Of a stretch of DNA of 64,000 nucleotides, positions 1 through 8,976 are shown one piece after another. The notes below the pieces were generated by a model. The model did no database searches. It saw only the letters and a list, made by a program, of their open reading frames with translations, and was not told the origin of the DNA. Every line of letters starts with the position of its first letter. Position 1 is the stretch's first letter. The translations under genes were made by a program, and so were the position numbers. Origin of the DNA: an uncultured Microbacterium sp. (lineage in GTDB: Bacteria > Actinomycetota > Actinomycetes > Actinomycetales > Microbacteriaceae); assembly GCF_945952435.1 (NCBI RefSeq), contig NZ_CAMFHZ010000001.1:1-64000 (forward strand). Reading direction: 5' to 3'.

Positions 1-2
1 CC

Positions 3-1592
3 TTCGACACCGTCAAGGGCGGCGACTACCTCGTCGACCAGGACGCGGCGGAGATTCTCGCCAAGGAGGCGATCGACGCCGTCATCGACCTCGAGAACAT
101 GGGCCTGCCGTTCAACCGCACGCCCGAGGGCAAGATCGACCAGCGTCGTTTCGGCGGTCACACCGCGGAGCACGGCAAGACCCCGGTCCGCCGCGCGTGC
201 TACGCCGCCGACCGCACCGGCCACATGATCCTGCAGACGCTGTTCCAGAACTGCGTGAAGCTCGGCATCAACTTCTTCAACGAGTTCTACGTGCTCGACC
301 TCATCACGGTGAAGGACGACGAGGGCAAGACCGGCATCGCCGGCGTCGTCGCGTACGACCTGGCCACGGGCGAACTGCACGTGTTCCACGCCAAGGCCGT
401 CATCTTCGCCACGGGCGGCTTCGGCAAGATCTTCAAGACCACCTCCAACGCGCACACGCTCACGGGCGACGGCGTCGGCATCGTGTGGCGCAAGGGCTTG
501 CCGCTGGAGGACCTCGAGTTCTTCCAGTTCCACCCGACCGGGCTCGCGGGTCTGGGCATCCTCCTCACCGAGGGTGCGCGCGGTGAGGGAGCGATCCTGC
601 GCAACGCGTCCGGAGAGCGCTTCATGGAGCGCTACGCCCCCACGATCAAGGACCTCGCCCCCCGCGACATCGTCGCGCGCTGCATGGTGCAGGAGGTCGC
701 GGAGGGCCGGGGCGCCGGGCCGCACAAGGACTACGTGCTGCTCGACTGCACGCACCTGGGCGCCGAGGTGCTGGAGACCAAGCTCCCCGACATCACCGAG
801 TTCGCCCGGACCTACCTGGGCGTGGACCCGGTCGTCGAGCCGGTGCCCGTGATGCCGACCGCGCACTACGCGATGGGCGGGATCCCCACCAACAACAGCG
901 GAGAGGTGCTCGCGGACAACGACACGGTCGTGCCGGGCCTCTACGCCGCCGGCGAGTGCGCCTGCGTCTCGGTGCACGGCGCGAACCGCCTCGGCACCAA
1001 CTCGCTGCTCGACATCAACGTGTTCGGCAAGCGCTCAGGCCGCAACGCGGTCGAGTACGTCAAGACCGTCGAGTTCCTGCCCCTCCCCGAGGCGCCGGAG
1101 ACCGCGGTCAAGGAGATGCTGGAGGGCCTGCGCAACAACGCGGGCACCGAGCGGATCGCGGTGCTGCGCAAGAAGCTGCAGGACGAGATGGACAAGGGCG
1201 CCCAGGTGTTCCGGACGCACGAGTCCCTCGAACACGTCCTCGGTGTCATCGCCGAGCTGCGCGAGCGGTACAAGAACGTGCACGTCGACGACAAGGGTCA
1301 GCGGTTCAACACCGATCTGCTCGAGGCCGTGGAGCTCGGTTTCCTCCTCGACATCGCGGAGGTCGTCGTCTACGCGGCGCAGAACCGCGAGGAGAGCCGC
1401 GGCGGCCACATGCGCGACGACTTCCCGAAGCGCGACGACGAGAACTACATGAAGCACACGATGGCGTACCTGACCGGCGACCCGCACTCGTCGACGCCGA
1501 GCGACCACATCCGCCTGGACTGGAAGCCCGTCGTGTTCACGAAGAACGACAAGGGCGAGTACAACTACCCGCCGATGGAGAGGAAGTACTGA
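3..1592 (+). CDS. sdhA: Succinate dehydrogenase flavoprotein subunit (5' truncated by window edge)
   Basis: Catalytic FAD subunit of complex II, oxidising succinate to fumarate on the cytoplasmic face of the membrane. The frame is open from the first bases of the window, so the N-terminal Rossmann segment and start lie upstream. Visible landmarks are the FRRFGGHT stretch, the RGEGAILRN active-site region followed by APRDIVAR (substrate Arg), MPTAHYAMGGIPT with a conserved His, and the C-terminal HGANRLGTNSLLDINVFG FAD-binding motif. The C-terminal domain ends in the usual YPPMERKY-type tail. The stop overlaps the sdhB start (TGATG), so the two are translationally coupled in an operon whose sdhC/sdhD are presumably upstream. 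Identification is secure. Confidence 0.97.
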   Translation, partial: FDTVKGGDYLVDQDAAEILAKEAIDAVIDLENMGLPFNRTPEGKIDQRRFGGHTAEHGKTPVRRACYAADRTGHMILQTLFQNCVKLGINFFNEFYVLDLITVKDDEGKTGIAGVVAYDLATGELHVFHAKAVIFATGGFGKIFKTTSNAHTLTGDGVGIVWRKGLPLEDLEFFQFHPTGLAGLGILLTEGARGEGAILRNASGERFMERYAPTIKDLAPRDIVARCMVQEVAEGRGAGPHKDYVLLDCTHLGAEVLETKLPDITEFARTYLGVDPVVEPVPVMPTAHYAMGGIPTNNSGEVLADNDTVVPGLYAAGECACVSVHGANRLGTNSLLDINVFGKRSGRNAVEYVKTVEFLPLPEAPETAVKEMLEGLRNNAGTERIAVLRKKLQDEMDKGAQVFRTHESLEHVLGVIAELRERYKNVHVDDKGQRFNTDLLEAVELGFLLDIAEVVVYAAQNREESRGGHMRDDFPKRDDENYMKHTMAYLTGDPHSSTPSDHIRLDWKPVVFTKNDKGEYNYPPMERKY

Positions 1593-2380
1593 TGTCCGCC
1601 GACGTCGTGGAAGAGGTCCGGGAAGACCTGATCGAGCCCGAGGTCACCGAGCAGGACTCCGGGGTGCAGTCGTTCCTCGTCACGTTCAACATCCGCCGCT
1701 TCGATCCCGAGGTCGACAGCGAGCCGCACTGGGTCGACTACGACGTCGAGCTGTACGCCACCGACCGCGTGCTCGACGCCCTGCACAAGATCAAGTGGGA
1801 GGTGGACGGCTCGCTCACGTTCCGCCGCTCCTGCGCCCACGGCGTCTGCGGATCCGACGCGATGCGGATCAACGGGCGCAACCGTCTCGCCTGCAAGACG
1901 CTGATCAAGGACCTGGACATCTCCAAGCCGATCTACGTCGAGGCCATCAAGGGCCTGCCGCTCGAGAAGGACCTCGTCGTCGACATGGACCCGTTCTTCG
2001 CCGCGTACCGCGAGGTGAAGCCGTTCCTGCTCGCGGCGTCCGAGCCCGAGAAGGGCAAGGAGCGCACCCAGTCGATCGTGCAGCGCGAGCGCTTCGACGA
2101 CACGACCAAGTGCATCCTCTGCGCCGCGTGCACCTCCTCGTGCCCCGTGTTCTGGACCGACGGGCAGTACTTCGGTCCCGCCGCGATCGTGAACGCGCAC
2201 CGCTTCATCTTCGATTCCCGCGACGACGCCGCGGACGTGAGGCTGGACATCCTCAACGACAAGGAGGGTGTGTGGCGCTGCCGTACGACCTTCAACTGCA
2301 CCGAGGCGTGCCCTCGTGGCATCGAGGTCACCAAGGCCATCGCCGAGGTCAAGCAGGCGGTCCTGCGCGGCCGCCCCTGA
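1592..2380 (+). CDS. sdhB: Succinate dehydrogenase iron-sulfur subunit
   Basis: Iron-sulfur subunit (262 aa) that passes electrons from the SdhA flavin to quinone. All three cluster motifs are intact: the plant-type 2Fe-2S site (RRSCAHGVCGSDAM followed by LACKT), the 4Fe-4S site CILCAACTSSCPVFW, and the 3Fe-4S/4Fe-4S region CRTTFNCTEACPRGIEVTKAI. The ATG overlaps the sdhA stop by one base. About 45 residues precede the 2Fe-2S domain core, slightly longer than in enterobacteria, as is common in actinobacteria. A strong hairpin terminator follows directly, so sdhB is the last gene of the operon. Confidence 0.98.
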   Translation: MSADVVEEVREDLIEPEVTEQDSGVQSFLVTFNIRRFDPEVDSEPHWVDYDVELYATDRVLDALHKIKWEVDGSLTFRRSCAHGVCGSDAMRINGRNRLACKTLIKDLDISKPIYVEAIKGLPLEKDLVVDMDPFFAAYREVKPFLLAASEPEKGKERTQSIVQRERFDDTTKCILCAACTSSCPVFWTDGQYFGPAAIVNAHRFIFDSRDDAADVRLDILNDKEGVWRCRTTFNCTEACPRGIEVTKAIAEVKQAVLRGRP

Positions 2381-2436
2381 CCGGACATGCGAAGAGGCGC
2401 CCTTCCCTGCCGGGGGGCGCCTCTTCGCATGTCCGG
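2381..2436 (+). terminator. Hairpin terminator of the sdh operon
   Basis: A perfect 22-bp stem (2381-2402 pairing with 2415-2436) with a 12-nt loop begins one base after the sdhB stop. There is no long T tract, as is usual in high-GC actinobacteria. Confidence 0.9.
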
Positions 2437-2466
2437 GAGCGGCGACGGGATCGCTAGGGTGAGGGC

Positions 2467-3747
2467 GTGGCGGAATCCGAATCGGAGCTGAGGGCGCGGC
2501 TGGAGGCACCGATCGAGCGTGCGGCGGCGCTCACCCGGCGCACCATGCGCGCGTTCCCGATCCGTGTCTGGCGCCGCTTCCTGCAGCGCAACGGCTTCCT
2601 CCTCTCCGCGGGCATGAGCTACCAGGGCCTCTTCGCGGTGTTCGGTCTGCTCTACATCGCGTTCGCGTCGGCGGGGCTCTGGCTCGGCGGCAGCACGCGG
2701 GCGATCGCGGTGCTCACGGCCATCGCGAACAGCTACATCCCCGGGATCGTGAGCGACAAGGGTCTCGTCCATCCCGACGACGTGCAGTCGCTCGCCTCCG
2801 ATGCGAGCAGCGTGCTGAGCATCACGGGGATCGTCGCCGCTCTCGTCGTCGCTTGGACGGGGGTCACCGCGGTGACCTTCACCCGACGCGCCGTGCGCGA
2901 CATCTTCGGGCTGCCCTACGACAACCGCAGCTTCGTGCTGCTGAAGCTGCGCGACGGCGCCGCGGGGGCCCTGTTCGGCCTGGCTCTGCTCATCGGATCC
3001 GTGCTCGGCTTCGCCGGCGTCTGGGCGCTGCGCCAGATCTTCGATCTGCTCGGCTGGCATCCGGGCGCGACGCTCTTCGACCTGCTCACCCGGGCCGCAT
3101 CTGTCGTGGTCATGTTCGCGATCGACTCCGCCGCGATCGCGCTCCTGGTGCGCTTCCTCACCGGGACCAGGCTCGCATGGCGCACGATCCTCCCCGGCGC
3201 GATGCTCGGCGGGGGCGCGATCGTCGTGCTGCAGCTCGGCGCGGGTCTGCTGCTCACGCACACTCCCGGCAATCCCCTGCTGGCGACGTTCGCGGTCGTC
3301 GTGGCGATGCTGTTGTGGTGCCGGTGGGTCTCGGTCGTCATCCTCGTGGCCGCCGCATGGATCGCGCTCACCGCGGAGGATCGCGACCAGCCGCTGCAGG
3401 AGGTGGACGAGGACGCCGCCCGCCGCGCGGAGCTGGCCGCTCTCGTGCTGGCCGCCGACGTGCGTCTGCGGCGCGCCGAGCACGCCTACGAGACCGCACC
3501 GTGGTGGCGTCGTCGCTCGACGGCGCGCGAGCTGCGCTCGGCGCGCGAGGAGTGGGGCGATGCGCTCGCCGACGAGGCCGCCGCCACCCCGCCGACGCAG
3601 GAGGAGGGGCTGCTCGGTCTGTTCCTGGAGGGCCCGCGCCGCGGCGCCGCGCGACCCTCGGTTCCCGACCCCGTGGCCCCACCCGCACGATCGGCCCTGG
3701 GTCGCCGCGCACGCCGCGGATCCGGCGATGTCGGGGGCCCTCGTTAG
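2467..3747 (+). CDS. YihY/BrkB-family inner-membrane protein
   Basis: Integral membrane protein of 426 aa of the YihY/virulence factor BrkB family; the molecular function of the family is not settled (the old ribonuclease BN label is not supported). About six hydrophobic segments lie between residues 45 and 310, beginning with the typical FLLSAGMSYQGLFAVFGLLY helix. A cytoplasmic tail of about 110 residues rich in Arg, Glu and Ala follows. The start is a GTG just after the sdh terminator. The tail ends in a low-complexity Pro/Arg stretch that varies in length among relatives. The gene is followed 9 bp later by the exonuclease III gene, so the two may be cotranscribed. Confidence 0.88.
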   Translation: MAESESELRARLEAPIERAAALTRRTMRAFPIRVWRRFLQRNGFLLSAGMSYQGLFAVFGLLYIAFASAGLWLGGSTRAIAVLTAIANSYIPGIVSDKGLVHPDDVQSLASDASSVLSITGIVAALVVAWTGVTAVTFTRRAVRDIFGLPYDNRSFVLLKLRDGAAGALFGLALLIGSVLGFAGVWALRQIFDLLGWHPGATLFDLLTRAASVVVMFAIDSAAIALLVRFLTGTRLAWRTILPGAMLGGGAIVVLQLGAGLLLTHTPGNPLLATFAVVVAMLLWCRWVSVVILVAAAWIALTAEDRDQPLQEVDEDAARRAELAALVLAADVRLRRAEHAYETAPWWRRRSTARELRSAREEWGDALADEAAATPPTQEEGLLGLFLEGPRRGAARPSVPDPVAPPARSALGRRARRGSGDVGGPR

Positions 3748-3756
3748 GCTGGATCC

Positions 3757-4596
3757 ATGCCCCATCTGCGTATCGCCACGGTCAACGTCAACGGCATCCG
3801 CGCCGCCGTCCGCAACGGGATACACGGCTGGCTCGACGATGCGGGCGTCGATGTGCTCACTTTGCAGGAGGTTCGCGCGCAGGACGAGCATCTCGAGGCG
3901 GCGTTCCCGGAGTGGTCGATCCTGCACGACGAGGCGACGGCCAAGGGCCGTGCGGGGGTCGCCGTGCTCAGCCGCGAACCCGCGCTCACGTCGCGCACGG
4001 CCCTCGGGCCGGACGATTTCGATTCGAAGGGCCGGTGGCTCGAGGCCGATTTCGATCTCGGCGGCGTCCCGCTCACCGTCGTCAGCGCCTACGTGCACAG
4101 CGGCGAGGCGGACACCCCGAAACAGCTCGAGAAGTGGAAGTTCCTCGACGCGATGACCACCCGGATGGGCGAGCTCGGTGCCGATGGCGCCCTCGCGCTG
4201 GTCACGGGAGACCTGAACGTCGGCCATCGAGAGCTCGACATCCGCAACTGGAAGGGCAATCGGACCAAAGCAGGGTTCCTTCCGCGCGAGCGCGCCTACT
4301 TCGACCGGTTCCTGGGAGCCTCGGGCGAGCAGATCACCGGGGTGGACGGATCCGTCGGTCCCGGTCTCGGCTGGGTAGACGTGGGTCGTGCCGCGCACGG
4401 CGAGGTGGACGGCCCCTACACGTGGTGGACCATGCGCGGACAGGCCTTCGACAACGACGCAGGGTGGCGCATCGACTACCACCTCGCCACCGCCCCACTC
4501 GCGGCGCGGGCGTCGAACTACCGTGTCGCGCGCGCAGCGACCTACGCCGAGAGGTGGAGTGACCACACCCCGGTCCTCGTCGACTACACCTACTGA
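3757..4596 (+). CDS. xth: Exodeoxyribonuclease III (AP endonuclease)
   Basis: Mg-dependent 3'-5' exonuclease and AP endonuclease of base excision repair (279 aa, endonuclease/exonuclease/phosphatase fold). The catalytic set is visible in order: Asn in ATVNVNGIR, Glu in LTLQEVRAQ, Tyr in SAYVHSG, Asp/Asn in VTGDLNVGH, Asp in GWRIDYHL and the general-base His in RWSDHTPV. Length is normal for the family. It lies 9 bp after the YihY gene and 91 bp before trpS. Another base-excision enzyme (Fpg/Nei family) lies 1.5 kb downstream. Confidence 0.95.
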   Translation: MPHLRIATVNVNGIRAAVRNGIHGWLDDAGVDVLTLQEVRAQDEHLEAAFPEWSILHDEATAKGRAGVAVLSREPALTSRTALGPDDFDSKGRWLEADFDLGGVPLTVVSAYVHSGEADTPKQLEKWKFLDAMTTRMGELGADGALALVTGDLNVGHRELDIRNWKGNRTKAGFLPRERAYFDRFLGASGEQITGVDGSVGPGLGWVDVGRAAHGEVDGPYTWWTMRGQAFDNDAGWRIDYHLATAPLAARASNYRVARAATYAERWSDHTPVLVDYTY

Positions 4597-4684
4597 CGCG
4601 CCCCACCGGGTACCGCGCCCTGGCACCACGGCCTGGCACCGCGCCCGGGCGGTCGGACCCGCCGTCGTGCCGCCGTAGGATTGA

Positions 4685-5692
<1,008 letters not shown>

Positions 5693-6098
5693 CCTGCGAA
5701 AGCCCGGCCAGCCCCATCGGCCCGACAGCTGGGTGCCGAGCTCGGTCGATCCGGCCCCGTTCGGCGTTGCCGGACTCTGTCCTCCGAATCCGACTGAGCT
5801 CGGAGCAGCGCGGCGCCGTTCCGGCCGGCAACGGCGCATCGACGGAGTCCCGCAGCACGGGCGCCGAGGAACCCGCCCGGCGTGGCCCTGGGCTGAGCCA
5901 ATGGAACCGGGATCTCCGGATCCTGACACGCCTCGGCGATCGCGTCGATGTCGGCGCTCGCGCGCCTCACCTGGCGTGCCGTGGTCGGCGACGGCCGCTC
6001 GACCTCGGCTGATACCTCGGCCGGCGCCCGACGCACGCGCTGCCGCCCTGGGACACGCCGCGCTGCCCGATGTCGTCCTCCGGTGGCAGGATGTTCCC
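5693..6098. other. Intergenic stretch of 406 bp without an intact gene
   Basis: Between trpS and the Fpg/Nei gene no frame gives a recognisable full protein. The only protein-like signal is a short GNAT-like segment on the minus strand (listed separately). The plus frame upstream of the glycosylase stays open but its translation is low-complexity and unlike the Fpg family, so it is not treated as coding. Confidence 0.6.
5908..5970 (-). pseudogene. Possible remnant of a GNAT N-acetyltransferase N-terminus
   Basis: On the minus strand about 21 codons read VRRASADIDAIAEACQDPEI followed by P, closely matching the first strand and helix of RimJ/RimL-type GNAT acetyltransferases, where RPATPADADAIAEACQDPEI-like segments are typical. 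After this the frame loses all resemblance and runs into the trpS 3' end in antisense. There is no room for the 150-odd further residues. This is best read as the stub of a deleted gene; chance resemblance cannot be excluded. Confidence 0.35.
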
Positions 6099-6974
6099 AT
6101 GCCGGAGATGCCAGAGGTGCAGGGGCTGGTCGACTTCCTCGCCGAGCGCGCGGTCGGGCTGACGGTCACGCGCGCGTCCGTGTCGGCGATCTCCGCACTC
6201 AAGACCTACGACCCGCCGGTGACGGCGCTGTCCGGGTCCACTGTCCGTGCGGCGACGCGGCACGGCAAGTTCCTGGATCTGACGTTGGAGAGCGCCGCGG
6301 AGCCGGGGCTGCACCTCGTGTTCCACCTCGCCAAGGCCGGCTGGCTGCGCTGGCACGACGCCCTGCCGACCACCCTGATCCGGCCCGGGAAGTCTCCGAT
6401 CGCGCTGCGCGTCGCGTTCGACGACGGCAGCGGGTTCGACCTCACCGAGGCCGGCTCGAAGAAGTCCCTCGCCGTGTACGTCGTGCGGGATCCGGCCGAG
6501 GTCCCCGGAATCGCCCGACTCGGGCCGGATCCGCTGGATCCGGCGTTCACCCGTGACGCATTCGCCGCGCTGCTCGAGGGCCGGCGCACGCAGATCAAGG
6601 GGCTGCTGCGCGACCAGGGCGTGATCGGCGGCATCGGCAACGCCTACTCCGACGAGATCCTGCATGCCGCCCGGATGTCGCCGTACGCACCCGCCGGAGG
6701 CCTCGGCGACGGTGACGTGACGCTCCTGTACGACGCGATGCAGACCACGCTGCGCGAGGCTGTCGCCGCCGCGAGCGGGAAGCCGCCGGCCGACCTCAAG
6801 GACGCGAAGAGGCGCGGCATGCAGGTGCACGCCCGCCGGGGCGAGGCCTGTCCCGTCTGCGGCGACACGGTGCGCAGCGTGTTCTTCGCCGACCGCTCGC
6901 TCGAGTACTGTCCCACCTGTCAGACCGGCGGCAAGGTGCTCGCGGACCGGCGACTGTCCCGGCTGCTGAAGTAG
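6099..6974 (+). CDS. Fpg/Nei-family DNA glycosylase/AP lyase
   Basis: Base-excision enzyme of 291 aa that would remove oxidised bases and cut the abasic site by beta/delta elimination. The start was set at 6099 because the family needs Pro-Glu directly after the initiator Met (here MPEMPEVQG), which form the catalytic N-terminus; longer upstream frames would bury it. The conserved beta-strand Lys is in RHGKFLDL, the helix-two-turn-helix contains QGVIGGIGNAYSDEIL, and the C-terminal zinc finger is intact (CPVCG and CPTCQ). The family includes MutM and Nei-like members, and 8-oxoG preference cannot be told from sequence alone. Confidence 0.92.
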   Translation: MPEMPEVQGLVDFLAERAVGLTVTRASVSAISALKTYDPPVTALSGSTVRAATRHGKFLDLTLESAAEPGLHLVFHLAKAGWLRWHDALPTTLIRPGKSPIALRVAFDDGSGFDLTEAGSKKSLAVYVVRDPAEVPGIARLGPDPLDPAFTRDAFAALLEGRRTQIKGLLRDQGVIGGIGNAYSDEILHAARMSPYAPAGGLGDGDVTLLYDAMQTTLREAVAAASGKPPADLKDAKRRGMQVHARRGEACPVCGDTVRSVFFADRSLEYCPTCQTGGKVLADRRLSRLLK

Positions 6975-7057
6975 CCGACCGCGACACGGGAGGTCATAGA
7001 TGCATCCGCCGGAATGAAACCGGAACCGTCGCGTTGACTAAACTGAGAGCAACACAA

Positions 7058-7200
7058 CGTGCTCCGGGGTCGGTGAGAATCCGAACCGGCGGTGAGAGTC
7101 CGCGAACCGAGGATCCGACACGGATCCGAGGCCGATCCGGTGGAATTCCGGGACCGACGGTGATGCGAGCGAGAGCTTGCGAGTCCGGATAAGAGGAAGC
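7058..7200 (+). promoter_or_regulatory. FMN riboswitch (RFN element) of the rib operon
   Basis: The leader carries the conserved RFN blocks in order: GCTCCGGGGTCGGTGAGAAT, CCGAACCGGCGGTGAGAGTC, then after a variable stem CCGGTGGAATTCCGGGACCG, ACGGTGATGCGAG and GAGTCCGGATAAGAGGAAG. It binds FMN and should shut off ribD-ribE-ribBA-ribH when flavin is plentiful. The last block (AAGAGGAAG) lies next to the ribD translation start region, compatible with control of translation initiation. A TAAACT sequence at 7039 could be the -10 box, but this is weak. Confidence 0.96.
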
Positions 7201-7255
7201 ACGCACGATCGTCGTGCCCAACCCCGACTCCCTGGACGAGGACGAAGAAGGCGAC

Positions 7256-8305
7256 ATGACGGCGACAGCGGCAGAGCGCGCAGCGATGGCGCGCGCTCTC
7301 GAGATCGCGCGCCGTGGTCCCCGTGGCCTGAATCCGCAGGTCGGTGCCGTGATCCTCTCCCCGAGCGGCGAGATGCTCGCCGACGGGTGGCATCGCGGAT
7401 CCGGCACGCCCCACGCCGAGGTCGACGCGCTCTCGAAGCTCGCTCCGGAGCAGCTCCGCGGCGCGACGGCCGTGGTCACGCTCGAGCCCTGCAACCACAC
7501 CGGCCGCACCGGACCGTGCGCACAGGCCCTCATCGATGCCGGCGTCGCCCGCGTCGTGTACGCGCTGGACGATCCGGGAGTCGTCTCCGGCGGCGGCGCA
7601 GAGCGGATGCGCGCGGCTGGCATCGATGTCGAGTCCGGGGAGCAGGCCGATGCGGCGGAGGCGCTCATCGGAGACTGGCTGACGGTGCAGCGCGCGGGGC
7701 GCCCGCACGTCACCGTGAAGTGGGCGCAGAGTCTGGACGGCCGCGCCGCCGCGGCGGACGGATCCAGCCAGTGGATCACCGGCCCCGAGGCACGGGCCGA
7801 CGTGCACCGCCGCCGCGCCGCCGCGGACGCCATCGTCGTGGGCACCGGCACGGTGCTCGCCGACGACCCCGCGCTCACCGCGCGCGACGGCGACGCGCTG
7901 CTCCCCCACCAGCCGATCCCCGTCGTGATCGGCACGCGGACGACACCGGCCGACGCGGCCGTGCGCCGGCACCCGCACACCCCCCTGTTCTACTCCGGTC
8001 ACGAGCTCGACGCGGTGCTCGCGGAGCTGCGGGAGCGCGGCGTCCAGCGCGTGTTCGTCGAGGGGGGTCCGACCCTGGCGAGCGCATTCGTCGCCGCGGG
8101 CCTCGCCGACCAGGTCCTCGCGTACGTCGCCCCGGTCCTGCTCGGGGGCCCGCGGCTCGCGCTCACCGACATCGGAGTGACCTCGATCGACGAGGCGCAC
8201 CGCCTCGTCGTCGACGAGTGGCTGCCGCTGGGCCCGGATCTGCTGGCGATCGCCCGAACCCTGCCGTCGGACGAGAACACATCCCGGAACGAAGGAGGAT
8301 CCTGA
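7256..8305 (+). CDS. ribD: Bifunctional riboflavin deaminase/reductase RibD
   Basis: Catalyses the deamination and side-chain reduction steps of riboflavin synthesis. The N-terminal deaminase domain has the zinc motif as PHAEVDAL and LEPCNHTGRTGPC; the C-terminal RibD reductase domain starts at VKWAQSLDGR and contains the VEGGPTLA motif. The start at ATG 7256 is preferred because a GAAGAAGG sequence sits about 5 nt upstream and the protein then begins like family members; a GTG at 7214 would add 14 acidic residues (PNPDSLDEDEEGD). It is the first gene after the FMN riboswitch and its stop overlaps the ribE start (TGATG). Confidence 0.94.
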   Translation: MTATAAERAAMARALEIARRGPRGLNPQVGAVILSPSGEMLADGWHRGSGTPHAEVDALSKLAPEQLRGATAVVTLEPCNHTGRTGPCAQALIDAGVARVVYALDDPGVVSGGGAERMRAAGIDVESGEQADAAEALIGDWLTVQRAGRPHVTVKWAQSLDGRAAAADGSSQWITGPEARADVHRRRAAADAIVVGTGTVLADDPALTARDGDALLPHQPIPVVIGTRTTPADAAVRRHPHTPLFYSGHELDAVLAELRERGVQRVFVEGGPTLASAFVAAGLADQVLAYVAPVLLGGPRLALTDIGVTSIDEAHRLVVDEWLPLGPDLLAIARTLPSDENTSRNEGGS

Positions 8306-8976
8306 TGTTCACCGGAATCATCGAGGAAATCGGCGAGATCACGGCGATCTCGTCGTCGGGAGACGGCTGGCGCCTCACGGTGCGCGCGCCGCGAGCGGCC
8401 TCCGGTGCCGTGCACGGCGAGTCGATCGCCGTCGGCGGCGTGTGTTTGACCGTGGTCGGTTCGACCACGGAGACCTTCGACGCCGACGTCATGAAGCAGA
8501 CGCTCGACGTCGCCGCTCTGGCCGATGCGGTGGTCGGCTCGCGCGTCAACATCGAGAAGGCGATGCCAGTCGGCGCGCGGCTCGGCGGCCACATCGTCCA
8601 GGGTCATGTCGACGGCATCGGCGTGGTGCAGGAGGTGCGCCCCGGCGCGCAGTGGAGCGTGCTGCGGATCTCGCTGCCGCATGAGCTGGCGCCCCTCGTC
8701 GTCGACAAGGGGTCGATCGCGGTCGACGGCACGTCCCTGACGGTCAGTGCGGTGAGCCCGCCGTCGGCGACGGACGGAGCATCGGCCGCCGACTGGTTCG
8801 AGGTCTCGCTCATCCCGGAGACCCTGGGGGCGACCACGCTCGGTGCGCTCGTTCCGGGCGACCGCGTGAACCTGGAGACCGACATCCTCGCCCGGCACGT
8901 CGAGCGACTGCTCGCGTTCCGGACCGCAGACGCCGGCGCCGACCGCGCCGCGACATCGGAAGGAGGCTCGCGATGA
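8305..8976 (+). CDS. ribE: Riboflavin synthase, alpha subunit
   Basis: Dismutates two 6,7-dimethyl-8-ribityllumazine molecules to riboflavin (223 aa). Two tandem lumazine-binding repeats are visible: MFTGIIEEIGEI to about residue 95, then GHIVQGHVDGIG through NLETDILARHVERL. The intact N-terminal MFTGI supplies the conserved Phe. A GAAGGAGG Shine-Dalgarno lies in the end of ribD, and the stop overlaps ribBA by ATGA, so the four rib genes are tightly coupled. The tail after ERLLAF is a variable, acidic extension of about 20 residues. Confidence 0.96.
   Translation: MFTGIIEEIGEITAISSSGDGWRLTVRAPRAASGAVHGESIAVGGVCLTVVGSTTETFDADVMKQTLDVAALADAVVGSRVNIEKAMPVGARLGGHIVQGHVDGIGVVQEVRPGAQWSVLRISLPHELAPLVVDKGSIAVDGTSLTVSAVSPPSATDGASAADWFEVSLIPETLGATTLGALVPGDRVNLETDILARHVERLLAFRTADAGADRAATSEGGSR

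Noticed and set aside
2590..3350. Ribonuclease BN annotation for the YihY-family gene
   Set aside because: The protein is an integral membrane protein without nuclease motifs; that label comes from an old misassignment of the family.
5733..6098. Upstream extension of the Fpg/Nei frame
   Set aside because: The family needs Pro-Glu right after the initiator Met; an extension would inactivate it and shows no conserved sequence.
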